Under the pieces are notes generated by a model. It saw only the letters and a list, made by a program, of their open reading frames with translations, was not told where the DNA came from and did not search any database. DNA of 58,160 bases, from contig JADZEY010000070.1 of NCBI GenBank assembly GCA_020850315.1, positions 1-58,160 on the forward strand, in the 5' to 3' direction. The position numbers and the translations under genes were made by a program. Source of the DNA: Armatimonadota bacterium (GTDB lineage: Bacteria > Bacteroidota > Ignavibacteria > OLB7). Below are positions 28,911-37,475 of this stretch, piece after piece; position 1 is the stretch's first letter, and every line of letters begins with the position of its first letter.

Positions 28911-29119
28911 TTGGTTGGAGTGTGTGGAGACGTTGTTGGTGGCCACAAGCGGAGTGAGTAGTGAGTGTGGGGGGCTTGAATGCTGCGATGCTTCGACAAG
29001 CTCAGCCCGAGCGGATGCCGGAGCGGCCTCCGTCATTACTTCTGCATTTTCGTATCTCTTCTTTCATCTTCATATCAATCACCCTTACCCCAAACGCCCG
29101 ATACCCGACTTCAAATGCC
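28911..29119. other. Intergenic region with dispersed repeat debris
   Basis: No gene is seen. It holds GAGTGAGTAGTGAGTG (about 28953-28968) and CTTCGACAAGCTCAGC (about 28991-29006), the latter a sequence dispersed in many bacterial genomes. An open frame here is not coding-like. Confidence 0.4.
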
Positions 29120-29127
29120 TATCTTCG
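29120..29127 (+). promoter_or_regulatory. -7 promoter element of the phoH operon
   Basis: TATCTTCG fits TAnnTTYG. It ends eight bases before the phoH ATG, so the transcript would start at or next to the start codon (leaderless). Confidence 0.4.
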
Positions 29128-29134
29128 CCACCGT

Positions 29135-30109
29135 ATGGAAACTGTAGAACGCAAAATCAAACTGAACGGCGTTGACCAGCTTGCGCTGCTGGGATTCAAC
29201 GATGCAAACCTGACGATACTGGAGAATCGTTTCGACACCACCATCACCGTCAGGGGTGACGCGGCGGTGCTGCGGGGCGAGCCAGCCGAAGCGCAACTGC
29301 TTGAGAAGATCATCAAGGAGATGATCTACATGGCGCAACGCAACGGAACCCTTCATGCAAGCGATGTGGAGACAATCATTGACCTTGTGGTGGGGGGCCG
29401 CACCGAGCAGCAGCAACAGCTGCAAGGCCAAGACCTTGATGAAGTGATTCTGTTCGCAAAGGAGACGGTGATTAAAGCCAAGGGGGAGCGGCAGAAAAAA
29501 TACTACCAGCTTGCCCGCGAGAACGACATCGTGTTCGCTATCGGCCCGGCGGGAACGGGGAAGACCTACCTTGCTGTGGCAATGGCGGTGGCCGCCTACC
29601 GCAATCGTGAGATCACCAAACTGGTGCTTGCCCGCCCTGCGGTGGAAGCCGGCGAAAGTCTGGGATTCCTTCCGGGGGATCTGAAGGAGAAAGTGGACCC
29701 CTACCTGCGCCCGTTGTACGACGCGCTGGATGACATGATCCCCGCCGATAAACTGAAGGCGATGATGGAGCGCCGTGGCATTGAAGTTGTCCCGCTGGCC
29801 TACATGCGTGGCCGAACGCTGAACAATGCGTTTGTGATTCTTGACGAAGCCCAGAACGCCACCACCATGCAGATGAAGATGTTCCTAACGCGGCTTGGTG
29901 CCAACAGCCGTGCAATTATCACCGGCGACGTTACCCAGATTGACCTTCCGAAAAATGTGGAAAGTGGCTTGGTACAAGCCGAGAAAATTTTGCGCGGGAT
30001 TGAAGGCATTGGCTTTGTCAACTTCGAAAAAGCTGACGTTGTGCGCCACCGCTTGGTGAAGGAAATCATCAAAGCCTACGAGGATCACGGCGTGATGGGG
30101 AACGTCTGA
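29135..30109 (+). CDS. phoH: PhoH-family ATPase
   Basis: 324 residues. P-loop GPAGTGKTY near 138-146, Walker B FVILDEAQN near 234 and TGDVTQIDLP near 268, all typical of the PhoH/PhoL ATPase-helicase family linked to RNA metabolism and ribosome maturation. The N-terminal 100 residues hold a KH-like segment (LLGFNDANLTILENRF...). ATG 29135 is chosen because METVERKIKL starts the conserved protein; the frame upstream contains repeats. First gene of the phoH-cdaA-pcm-miaA operon. No Shine-Dalgarno is visible and the promoter suggests a leaderless message. Confidence 0.93.
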   Translation: METVERKIKLNGVDQLALLGFNDANLTILENRFDTTITVRGDAAVLRGEPAEAQLLEKIIKEMIYMAQRNGTLHASDVETIIDLVVGGRTEQQQQLQGQDLDEVILFAKETVIKAKGERQKKYYQLARENDIVFAIGPAGTGKTYLAVAMAVAAYRNREITKLVLARPAVEAGESLGFLPGDLKEKVDPYLRPLYDALDDMIPADKLKAMMERRGIEVVPLAYMRGRTLNNAFVILDEAQNATTMQMKMFLTRLGANSRAIITGDVTQIDLPKNVESGLVQAEKILRGIEGIGFVNFEKADVVRHRLVKEIIKAYEDHGVMGNV

Positions 30110-30131
30110 ACGCCCCAAACAACCTACCGGC

Positions 30132-31004
30132 ATGGATGTTGAACTCTTCTCCATAGGATTCCTGCACGTTCGGGCGATTGACCTGCTGGATATCGTCATT
30201 GTTGCGTTTGTCCTGTACTGGCTGTATTCCGTGTTGCGGGGGACAATCGGCGCGCAGATATTCCTGGGTGTGCTGTTGATTATGGCGGTTGGTTTTGTTA
30301 GCCAAACGCTGGATATGAAGCTGCTAAGCTGGATACTCCGCACCGTTGGCGACATCTGGGTGATTGCGCTGATTATCCTGTTCCAGCCGGAGCTTCGCCG
30401 GTTGTTGGTGCTGGTTGGGCGCAATGGGTTGTTTACCACCTTCGAGCGGTACGACCCCAGCTACACCATCAACCAAATTGTGGCCGCTGCCGAAGAACTT
30501 GCGCTTCGCCGTTACGGCGCGCTGATTATCCTTCCCCGCACCAGCGATATTTCACTTTCGGTTGACACCGGCGTTCCGGTGAACGCACGCCTTTCCATGG
30601 AGATGTTGATCTCCATCTTCAACCCAAAATCCCCTTTGCATGATGGAGCGGTGATTGTCCGTGGCGACCAGATACAATCGGCGCGGGTGATCTTGCCGTT
30701 CAGTGTGGTGGCTGGTTCGGGGGAGTTCTCGCTGGGGACGCGGCACCGTGCGGGGCTTGGCATCACCGAGCAAGCCGATGTGTTTGCGGTGATTGTTAGC
30801 GAGGAAACCGGCAACATCAGCTACGCCCAAGAAGGGGTGCTGCATTACAACCAATCCACCGACACGTTGCGAATGGCACTGCTAAGCGCGCTGGAAACCA
30901 CGATTCGGCGGCGCGAACGCAAAACCCTGCGAACCCGCCTGAGCGGGAACGGAGCAAGCCCGCAAAGTTCACAGCAAGCAAAACAACCACGACAACCAGC
31001 ATAA
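30132..31004 (+). CDS. cdaA: Diadenylate cyclase (c-di-AMP synthase, CdaA type)
   Basis: 290 residues. Three N-terminal membrane helices (about 18-38, 44-62, 70-90), then the DAC domain with the catalytic LHDGAVIV motif near 168-175 and GTRHRAGLG near 202-210. It should condense two ATP to c-di-AMP at the inner membrane. The C-terminal tail is Arg/Gln/Pro-rich and disordered. Lies 22 bases after phoH. No CdaR or GlmM neighbour is present, unlike Firmicutes. Confidence 0.93.
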   Translation: MDVELFSIGFLHVRAIDLLDIVIVAFVLYWLYSVLRGTIGAQIFLGVLLIMAVGFVSQTLDMKLLSWILRTVGDIWVIALIILFQPELRRLLVLVGRNGLFTTFERYDPSYTINQIVAAAEELALRRYGALIILPRTSDISLSVDTGVPVNARLSMEMLISIFNPKSPLHDGAVIVRGDQIQSARVILPFSVVAGSGEFSLGTRHRAGLGITEQADVFAVIVSEETGNISYAQEGVLHYNQSTDTLRMALLSALETTIRRRERKTLRTRLSGNGASPQSSQQAKQPRQPA

Positions 31005-31011
31005 CCAACGA

Positions 31012-31683
31012 ATGTTCAATAGATCAGACAATGCTACCGCCACGTTGCGAACCTCACGCCAGGATTTGCTGGATCAGCTTCGCGGGCGCGGAATCAGCGA
31101 TGAAGCGGTGTTGAAGGCGATTGCAAAAATCCCCCGCGAGGAGTTCGTGCCAACAGCGTTTCGGCACCGTGCGTGGGAGGATGGCGCGCTCCCGATCTCC
31201 TGCAATCAAACAATCTCTCAGCCTTTTACTGTTGCGTTCCAGAGCCAGTTGTTGGAAGCAACGTCCGGGATGAATGTGTTGGAGATTGGAACCGGAAGCG
31301 GCTATCAAGCTGCGGTGTTATGGGCGTTGGGACTGCGCGTGTTCACCATTGAACGCCACGCCGATTTGTTAAGCCAAGCACGCCAGCGCCTTGATGCCAT
31401 TGGCTGCAACGTTGCCATGCGCGTTGCCGATGGAACCGTAGGCTGGAGTGCGTTTGCCCCCTTCGATAGGATTATTGTTACCGCTGGCGCGCCTGCCGCA
31501 CCGCCCGCATTGCTGAAACAGCTTGCCCCAAACGGGCGGATGGTAATCCCCATCGGCGATAAAGCAACCCAGCGGATGAAGGTCTTTATCCGCCAGCAGG
31601 ATTCTGAACAGTTCGACGAGCTTGACCACGGCGATTTTAAGTTTGTGCCATTGATTGGGCGTGAAGGATGGGAGAAAGAGTGA
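31012..31683 (+). CDS. pcm: Protein-L-isoaspartate O-methyltransferase
   Basis: 223 residues. The PIMT signature is clear: NQTISQPFTVAFQ (about 64-76), then SAM motif I VLEIGTGSGYQAAVL (about 88-102) and VTAGAPAAPPALLKQL. It methylates isoaspartyl residues in damaged proteins so that they can revert to Asp. It starts 7 bases after cdaA and ends 17 bases before miaA, so is operonic. Confidence 0.93.
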   Translation: MFNRSDNATATLRTSRQDLLDQLRGRGISDEAVLKAIAKIPREEFVPTAFRHRAWEDGALPISCNQTISQPFTVAFQSQLLEATSGMNVLEIGTGSGYQAAVLWALGLRVFTIERHADLLSQARQRLDAIGCNVAMRVADGTVGWSAFAPFDRIIVTAGAPAAPPALLKQLAPNGRMVIPIGDKATQRMKVFIRQQDSEQFDELDHGDFKFVPLIGREGWEKE

Positions 31684-31700
31684 GATATGAATGATGAAAT

Positions 31701-32645
31701 ATGAGTGAAGAAGTGAGCAACAGAGCCAGAACCACCGCCAAGCATATTCTGGCGATTGTTGGCCCGACTGCATCGGGGAAGACCGCACTGAGTCTGGAGG
31801 TAGCTGCGCGAATCAGCGGCAGGGTGGAGATTATCTCTGCCGACTCGCGTCAGATTTACACTGGGATGGATATTGGCACTGCCAAGCCAAGCCCGATGGA
31901 ATTAGCCCAGATCCCACATCACCTTATCAGCATCCTTCCGCCAAGCCAGCGGTATGCCGCTGGCCGATTTGCCGACGACGCAGCCGCTGCAATCCAGGAA
32001 ATTTTTTCACGTGGCAACATCCCAATTGTTGTTGGCGGTTCCGGTTTCTACGTGCAGGCGTTGTTTGAAGGCTTGACCGCCCCCACTGTTAATCCAGAAA
32101 TCTATGCTTTGCTGGAGCAGCGGCTGGCCGCCGAAGGCTACGATGCTTTGCACCATCAACTTCAGGCTGTTGACCCCGTGGCGGCTGCGGCCCACCCGGC
32201 CAACAACCGCGCAAAAATCTTGAGGGCGCTGGCTTGCTACCTTCAGACAGGGGAGCCATACAGCAATTTCCTTGCTGCCAGCAAGTCTGCTTCGGGGCGG
32301 TTCGTTCCCCGCTACGTGGTGCTTTCGCCGCCGCGCGAACTGCTGTACCAGAGGATTAACCAGCGTGTGCTGCAGATGTTGGATTCGGGGTTGATGGAGG
32401 AGGTGGATATGTTGCTTGCCAACGGCTACACAGCGGACGATGCGGGGATGCGAACGGTGGGATATGCCGAGGCAATGCAGCACCGTGCGGGGAAGTTGGG
32501 GTATCAGCAGATGGTTGAGCTCATCCAGCAATCCACCCGCCGCTACGCCAAGCGGCAGGTGACGTGGTTCCGACGGTTAGCCGATGGACTTTGGTTGCAA
32601 GAAAGGGGGGCGGCAGCGGTTGCAAGTGTGATGAAATTGATGTAG
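31701..32645 (+). CDS. miaA: tRNA dimethylallyltransferase
   Basis: 314 residues. P-loop VGPTASGKT near 19-27, SADSRQIYTGMDIGTAKP (about 46-63) and VVGGSGFYVQAL near 112, all hallmark MiaA motifs. It adds a dimethylallyl group to A37 of tRNAs reading UNN codons. The substrate-tunnel and zinc-finger-free C-terminus (WFRRL) are normal for bacterial MiaA. Last gene of the phoH operon; a long hairpin follows. Confidence 0.94.
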   Translation: MSEEVSNRARTTAKHILAIVGPTASGKTALSLEVAARISGRVEIISADSRQIYTGMDIGTAKPSPMELAQIPHHLISILPPSQRYAAGRFADDAAAAIQEIFSRGNIPIVVGGSGFYVQALFEGLTAPTVNPEIYALLEQRLAAEGYDALHHQLQAVDPVAAAAHPANNRAKILRALACYLQTGEPYSNFLAASKSASGRFVPRYVVLSPPRELLYQRINQRVLQMLDSGLMEEVDMLLANGYTADDAGMRTVGYAEAMQHRAGKLGYQQMVELIQQSTRRYAKRQVTWFRRLADGLWLQERGAAAVASVMKLM

Positions 32646-32678
32646 CACGCCGATGCAGGAATCGGAGCAAAAACAGAG

Positions 32679-32714
32679 ACGGGGATTGAGTTCTATGCAG
32701 AACTCAATCCCCGT
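32679..32714. terminator. Bidirectional terminator between miaA and the membrane protein gene
   Basis: A perfect 15-bp stem (ACGGGGATTGAGTTC at 32679-32693; GAACTCAATCCCCGT at 32700-32714) with loop TATGCA. Read in the minus direction it is followed by CTCTGTTTTTG; in the plus direction by TTTC. It serves convergent genes. Confidence 0.85.
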
Positions 32715-32743
32715 TTCATAATACCCAGTTGTGGCTACGCCGA

Positions 32744-33937
32744 TCAGCCGCGGTCAAGCTGCTGTGGGCCGCTGCCGAACATCTGGCGCATCGCCTCATC
32801 AATCCGCTCGCGGATTACCTTCTCGGTGATTTCGATGCTGGTTTCTTTGGTCACATACTCGGCCACCGCACGCTGTGCAACTTGGATGATGTACTCGCGG
32901 TTTGCGCCGGTCAGCGCGTCGGCCATTTTCTGCAAGTTTTCCGTTTGGCGTTGGATGTAATCCACCATCGAGGCCAGGTCGCGCTGCTGTTGTTGTGATG
33001 TGCGAACCAAGTTAATGAGCTCATATTTCTGTCCTTCCGAGCTCTCCTCAAGGTCACGGATCAGCTTATCCATACGCTGCTCTTCTTCGGTGTAGAAGAG
33101 TGTTGTTGCCAACAACAGAAGCATGGTGAACTCTAGCGCGATAGCCGCAAGCAGCACCGATGGCTGTGTTGGTGGGATAAATTTCAGACCGCGAATACCG
33201 ATAACCACGATAAGGATAGCCGCGCCACCGTAGGCGAAGCCTTGTACGTTGTTGCTGTAGCGTTCGGCAAAGTGGCGGGTCATGTACAGCCGCAGACCTT
33301 TGGTCACCAGCAGTTTGTTCCGCTTCCACTTGTTCCCCTGGCGAACGTCGTTGATTTCGTTGACGATCACCGGGCCGAACTCCTTCTCGATAGGCGTTAA
33401 ATCATCGCGGGAGCTTGCCGCAGTGATGCGCTCAATTTCCTCGCGGGAGATTTTGTCGCCGGTTTGCTCATCAATGCGGTCAATCGTGTGCTCGATTTCC
33501 CGCTCCATTTTGTTGGAGACGTAGCCAATCGGGGCAGGGAGCATTGCAGTGGCAATGATGGCGAAGATGAAGCCAAAGAAGAGCGAGAAAATGCCGAAGG
33601 TGAGTTCGGGCATGATCTCAATCGGTTCTTCGCCTAATTTTTCGGCTTTAATCACCCATGATCCCGCCGGTTTGTTGTAGGCAGCTTCTTTCCCTTCTTC
33701 AGCACGAACCTCATTACCGGTCATATCCATGATGAACTCCGATTCCACAACCGCTTTGGTGGTTGGGTCGGGATGGTGGTTCTTCACTTCATCAGGGGCA
33801 AACAGCCCGATGATTGCCGTAGAGAAGATGTTCGTGATGACAAACTTCTGGAAGCCGTAAGCGGCCACCAGCAAGATGCCGAAGAAGAGCAATATCTGGA
33901 CGATATTTCCCTTATACTTTTCCGTGTGTGAGCTCAT
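32744..33937 (-). CDS. Uncharacterised multi-helix membrane protein with coiled coil
   Basis: 397 residues. Transmembrane helices are seen near 12-36, 112-140, 236-252 and 262-285. Between them lie an acidic extracytoplasmic segment (DEVKNHHPDPTTKAVVESEF...) and a charged cytoplasmic stretch (about 145-225). After the last helix a 60-residue heptad region (EEEQRMDKLIRDLEESSEGQ...) leads to a helical C-terminus. I recognise no family. It has a TTG-N17-CATTTTCG promoter-like pair on the minus strand (about 33987-34014). It is monocistronic, ended by the bidirectional terminator. Confidence 0.7.
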   Translation of the reverse strand: MSSHTEKYKGNIVQILLFFGILLVAAYGFQKFVITNIFSTAIIGLFAPDEVKNHHPDPTTKAVVESEFIMDMTGNEVRAEEGKEAAYNKPAGSWVIKAEKLGEEPIEIMPELTFGIFSLFFGFIFAIIATAMLPAPIGYVSNKMEREIEHTIDRIDEQTGDKISREEIERITAASSRDDLTPIEKEFGPVIVNEINDVRQGNKWKRNKLLVTKGLRLYMTRHFAERYSNNVQGFAYGGAAILIVVIGIRGLKFIPPTQPSVLLAAIALEFTMLLLLATTLFYTEEEQRMDKLIRDLEESSEGQKYELINLVRTSQQQQRDLASMVDYIQRQTENLQKMADALTGANREYIIQVAQRAVAEYVTKETSIEITEKVIRERIDEAMRQMFGSGPQQLDRG

Positions 33938-34427
33938 ACTGCGTTGTTGTTAATACTGCGATTATGTGCAAAACGCTTCCATTCAGCGAAAATGCCGCCC
34001 ACCCTGTGGACCAATGTGGCCGGGCATTGCCTGAAGAAGATGGATGTTGCTGGAAGTAGCAGGTAAGGAAAGAAGCCTATGGGCTGGCGATACCTGATTG
34101 ATCGGTTGTCTGTTTGCGTGCTGCCGCGCCGTTGGTGGCGTGGGAAGCAGCGGGCAGAAAAATACACCCATCATCCCACGCAGGCAACAAGTTTTTTGCA
34201 TTTGTGCTGTTCTTCTTGCCGCCAGTACCCTTCATAACGGATTGGCGCGCCAAAACATCTCACAGAAACTTCACGTCATTGCGGTCTATCTGTTGGTTCT
34301 TGCTATGCTGCGGTGTATTTTCGACCCACGTTTTTTTTACCAGCAAACACCAACGTAGGACTGGTGGTTCCCAATCCCAGTCCTTCACCAACAACATTCC
34401 TACTAACCACACAACGGAGCGTAAGCC
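33938..34427. other. 490-base intergenic region, divergent promoters
   Basis: It lies between the divergent membrane protein and ssb genes. Short frames exist on both strands, but their Cys/His/Arg composition is not protein-like. It holds the membrane protein promoter (CATTTTCG, minus strand, 33987-33994) and the ssb promoter (34293-34323). Confidence 0.45.
34293..34323 (+). promoter_or_regulatory. Promoter of ssb
   Basis: TTGG at 34293-34296, then about 20 bases, then TATTTTCG at 34316-34323, fitting the Bacteroidota -33/-7 pattern. About 100 bases of leader precede the ssb ATG. Confidence 0.5.
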
Positions 34428-34883
34428 ATGGCACGCAGCTTGAACAAAGTGATGATTATCGGCAATATCCAGCCGAGCGACCCCGAACTTCGCCACACCC
34501 AAACCGGAATGCCCATCTGCTCATTCAAAGTCGTGACCGACGAGAGCTACAAGGACAAAGAAGGAAACATGGTGGAACGTTCCGAATGGCACAGCATCGT
34601 CTTTTGGGGAAGAGCTGGCGAGATCATCTCACAGTACATGAAGAAAGGGAGCAAAATTTTTGTGGAGGGTCGCCTGCAAACCCGTAAGTACGAGGACAAA
34701 GAAGGACAGACCCGCTACACCACCGAGATTGTTGGTGCCGACTTTGCCTTCCTTGACAGCAAAGGTGGCGGCGGCGGCGATGCAGCCGGAATGCACAGCG
34801 GAACTGGCGAATCGCAAGGAAGCTATGCTTCCCCAACCCCAGCCAACAACGCCCCCGTGGCCGAGGACGATCTTCCATTCTAA
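34428..34883 (+). CDS. ssb: Single-stranded DNA-binding protein
   Basis: 151 residues. The OB-fold domain covers about 1-112 (SLNKVMIIGNIQPSDPELRHT ... WHSIVFWGRAGE ... GSKIFVEGRLQTRKYED). A Gly/Ser/Pro-rich linker leads to the acidic tip DDLPF, which binds partner proteins such as RecQ and Pol III chi. Normal length for bacterial SSB. A GGAG site 9 bases upstream supports ATG 34428. Confidence 0.95.
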   Translation: MARSLNKVMIIGNIQPSDPELRHTQTGMPICSFKVVTDESYKDKEGNMVERSEWHSIVFWGRAGEIISQYMKKGSKIFVEGRLQTRKYEDKEGQTRYTTEIVGADFAFLDSKGGGGGDAAGMHSGTGESQGSYASPTPANNAPVAEDDLPF

Positions 34884-34890
34884 ATTCCCT

Positions 34891-34912
34891 AGGCTGTTCC
34901 GTTGAACAGCCT
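34891..34912. terminator. Hairpin after ssb
   Basis: A 9-bp stem AGGCTGTTC/GAACAGCCT with a four-base loop, 8 bases past the ssb stop, no U-run. It precedes a stronger terminator. Confidence 0.4.
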
Positions 34913-34933
34913 TCCTGTGTCAACCTTGCGCGA

Positions 34934-34966
34934 AGCCCCGGACGGGTTCCGGGGCTGCGCTGTTTT
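34934..34966 (+). terminator. Intrinsic terminator of ssb
   Basis: AGCCCCGGA (34934-34942) pairs with TCCGGGGCT (34948-34956), then GCGCTGTTTTT. Confidence 0.85.
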
Positions 34967-35037
34967 TCGGGGGTACGGCAGCGCCGCTGTGCTTGCGATA
35001 GGTGAACAACCAATCCTGATAATCTTTTCCGACTTCC

Positions 35038-35988
35038 ATGGCCTTATCCACAACATCACAGGAAGCCCGCGTTGGGTTAATCTCACTCATGGCTCTTATT
35101 CTGCTTGTTGGCGGGATTGTTTGGGGGAAACGCGCAGCTTTCGGTGCCGAGCAACGCACCATCACGTTCACTGCCGCCAATACTTCGGGGGTGGATGCTG
35201 GTTCGGTTATCACCGTTAATGGAGTGCGGAAGGGGAGTGTGGTGAGCGTAGAGGCCACTGCCAGCGGCGTAAAAATTGAGGCAGGGATTGACCCCACCGT
35301 CCTGCTGAAAGAAGATGCCACCGGAACAATCCAGATGCTGGAGATTACTGGCGGGAAGAAGATTGAGGTGAGTACCGGGAAATCCGAACGGCCCCTTTCG
35401 GCGGATGCCGCAATCCCCTGTGTGGTGGCCGGTGATTTGGGCGCGGTGGTTGGAACGTTCGACCAGATTGCCCAGAAGGTGGATGCCTTGCTAGTCCGAA
35501 TAGACACCACGGTTGGTTTTGCCAACGGATTGATCGGATCGCCACAGCTGCGGGGCGGGGTGGAGCGAACCATCCAGAACACCGAGCAGCTTACCCGCTC
35601 GCTGAACCTTCTGGTGGCCGACAACCGGGGGAAGCTGGAGCGGATGCTTGGCAATTTGGATGGAACAATCACCGAGCTGCGGGATCTTGTGCAACGCTCA
35701 TCCCCCGGCATTGACCGCTCGCTTGCGGCGGTGGAGCAGACCGCCGCCGATGCGCGCACGGTCATCAACTCCTCCTCATCAGTGATTCGCCGCGCCGACT
35801 CGCTGATTGCCCATGTGGATGCGCTTGTGGGGGATATCCGCAACGGCAACGGCATTGTTGCCAAGCTGATAAACGACAGCACCCTGACCAACGAACTGAT
35901 GCTGACCCTGCAAAACGCCCGTGGGATGATTGAGGAAGTGCGCAAGTACGGAATCAACACCAACGTCACCATTGGCCGGCGTCCGTGA
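35038..35988 (+). CDS. Mce/MlaD-domain protein
   Basis: 316 residues. One N-terminal transmembrane helix (about 10-30), then a single MCE domain (TITFTAANTSGVDAGSVITVNGVRKGSVVSVE..., about 40-115) and a long helical C-terminus with repeating Leu/Val/Asp heptads (about 130-300). MCE proteins form hexameric rings and channels for lipid transport between inner and outer membranes. The MlaE permease and MlaF ATPase are not next to it here, so it works with partners elsewhere. A terminator follows the stop. Confidence 0.85.
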   Translation: MALSTTSQEARVGLISLMALILLVGGIVWGKRAAFGAEQRTITFTAANTSGVDAGSVITVNGVRKGSVVSVEATASGVKIEAGIDPTVLLKEDATGTIQMLEITGGKKIEVSTGKSERPLSADAAIPCVVAGDLGAVVGTFDQIAQKVDALLVRIDTTVGFANGLIGSPQLRGGVERTIQNTEQLTRSLNLLVADNRGKLERMLGNLDGTITELRDLVQRSSPGIDRSLAAVEQTAADARTVINSSSSVIRRADSLIAHVDALVGDIRNGNGIVAKLINDSTLTNELMLTLQNARGMIEEVRKYGINTNVTIGRRP

Positions 35989-36033
35989 GTTCTGGATAGT
36001 TGGTCTGGCGGTTTGCAGCCAAAGAAAAAAGGG

Positions 36034-36071
36034 ATAGCACGCTATGATTATATCAGCGTGCTATTTTTTTT
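36034..36071 (+). terminator. Intrinsic terminator of the MCE gene
   Basis: ATAGCACGCT (36034-36043) pairs with AGCGTGCTAT (36055-36064), followed by a run of eight T including the last stem base. Confidence 0.92.
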
Positions 36072-36073
36072 GC

Positions 36074-36105
36074 TTGACTTATATTCCCATATAAGCATAT
36101 ATTTG
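36074..36105 (+). promoter_or_regulatory. Promoter and operator of the ArsR-AHSA1 operon
   Basis: TTGACT at 36074-36079 and TATATTTG at 36098-36105, separated by 18 bases, fit the Bacteroidota -33/-7 spacing. A dyad CTTATAT-TCCC-ATATAAG (36078-36095) sits between them and overlaps the -33 box, as an ArsR-type repressor operator would. The ATG at 36110 lies four bases after the -7 element, so the message is probably leaderless. Confidence 0.7.
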
Positions 36106-36109
36106 TGCC

Positions 36110-36415
36110 ATGCCAAGAGCACCAACAACATCTGATGTTTTCAACGCGGTTGCCGAACCACAGCGGCGGGCGATTATCGCTCTGCTATCGGAGGCGGGGG
36201 AGCGGTCGGTGAACCAGATTGCCGAGATGCTTGAGATGAATCAACCACAGGCTTCCAAGCATCTGAAAGTCCTGAAAGAAGTTGGCCTTGTCACCGTGCG
36301 GGGCAGTGGCCAGCAGCGGCTGTACAGCCTGAACGGAAAGGAACTAAAGCCGATGTACGACTGGATCACGAAATACGAGCGGTTCTGGAGCGAGAGCTTC
36401 GACCGGCTGGAATAA
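36110..36415 (+). CDS. ArsR-family transcriptional regulator
   Basis: 101 residues, a single winged helix. The recognition helix region NQPQASKHLKVLKEVGLV (about 44-61) and the wing GSGQQRLYSLN are typical of the SdpR/ArsR subgroup that lacks metal-binding Cys pairs (no ELCVCD motif). Such regulators are often paired with AHSA1/SRPBCC genes, as here (34-base gap). The dyad in its own promoter implies autorepression; the inducer is unknown. Confidence 0.9.
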   Translation: MPRAPTTSDVFNAVAEPQRRAIIALLSEAGERSVNQIAEMLEMNQPQASKHLKVLKEVGLVTVRGSGQQRLYSLNGKELKPMYDWITKYERFWSESFDRLE

Positions 36416-36449
36416 TACCTTCAAGAACTACAACGAAAGGAGAAAAAAG

Positions 36450-37418
36450 ATGAGCCAGGAACTGAATGAAGTGGCCATTGGCCAGGATCAAGAGATCGTC
36501 TTCACCCGCGTGTTCAACGCGCCGCGCCAACTGGTGTTCGAGGCTTGGAGCAATCCGCAGCATCTGATACACTGGTGGGGGCCCAAAGGGTTCACCAACA
36601 CATTCCACCACATTGAGGTGCGGGCCGGTGGCCAGTGGCGTTTCACCATGCACGGCCCCGACGGAACCGACTATCCAAACCTTGTGGTGTTCGATGAAAT
36701 TTTCCCCCACGAACGGATTGCTTACACCCACAGCCCTGGGGAAGAAAACGACCCAGATTTCCAAGTGGAAGCAAAGTTTGAGGATCAAGGAGAGAACACG
36801 CGGCTGACGCTCACGATGCGGTTTGCCAGCACCGAAGCGCGAAACAACAAAGTTGAGTTTGGGGTGCTGGAAGGGGGCGCGCAAACTCTGGATCGGCTTG
36901 GCGACGCGCTGGCCCAGATCACCACCAACCCCAGCACAACGTTCGCACTGGCGTTGCCGTCCGATCGTGAGATTGTGATGACCCGTTTGTTCAACGCCCC
37001 ACGCGAACTGGTTTTTGAGGCTTGGACTAACCCGGAACACGTTGCCAAATGGTGGGGCGGCTGCGCGCAAACCGTGCTGGTGTGCGAAAGCGATCTGCGG
37101 GTTGGCGGCCAGTGGCGGACGGTGCTTCAGGAGCCGGGGGGAGCTGTTCATCCGTTCAAAGGGGTGTTCCAAGAAATTGCCTCGCCGGAATTGTTGGTTC
37201 ACACGATGATCTACGATGTCGAGCCATACTCCAACATTGTGGCGGTTGTCACCGTGACGTTTCGGGAGGAGGATGGGAAGACAAGAATGATTGAGCGAAT
37301 CCAGCACGAATCGGTGGAAGCACGCAATGGCCACCTTGCTTCCGGAATGGAGTGGGGTGCAGTGGAAACGCTAAATCGGCTGGAGGTAGTGCTGGAAGAG
37401 ATGAGCAGGGAACAATAG
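36450..37418 (+). CDS. Tandem AHSA1/SRPBCC-domain protein
   Basis: 322 residues made of two AHSA1 domains in tandem. Domain 1 (about 15-155) starts FTRVFNAPRQLVFEAWSNPQHLIHWWGP; domain 2 (about 172-318) starts MTRLFNAPRELVFEAWTNPEHVAKWWGG. Most family members have one domain of about 150 residues, so this is a duplication and fusion. AHSA1/SRPBCC folds bind hydrophobic ligands in a deep pocket; function of the ArsR-linked group is unknown. Ribosome binding site AAAGGAG lies 8 bases upstream. It ends at a bidirectional terminator. Confidence 0.88.
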   Translation: MSQELNEVAIGQDQEIVFTRVFNAPRQLVFEAWSNPQHLIHWWGPKGFTNTFHHIEVRAGGQWRFTMHGPDGTDYPNLVVFDEIFPHERIAYTHSPGEENDPDFQVEAKFEDQGENTRLTLTMRFASTEARNNKVEFGVLEGGAQTLDRLGDALAQITTNPSTTFALALPSDREIVMTRLFNAPRELVFEAWTNPEHVAKWWGGCAQTVLVCESDLRVGGQWRTVLQEPGGAVHPFKGVFQEIASPELLVHTMIYDVEPYSNIVAVVTVTFREEDGKTRMIERIQHESVEARNGHLASGMEWGAVETLNRLEVVLEEMSREQ

Positions 37419-37475
37419 AGGTGATGTGCGGGCTTGCTCCAACAAGGGATAGCCCCAGATACTTCGCAAAAAAAT

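Noticed and set aside
33983-34201. Short minus-strand frame, and a 52-codon plus-strand frame at about 34078-34239, in the gap before ssb
   Set aside because: Both have Cys/Trp/Arg/His-heavy composition, no ribosome binding site and no family likeness.
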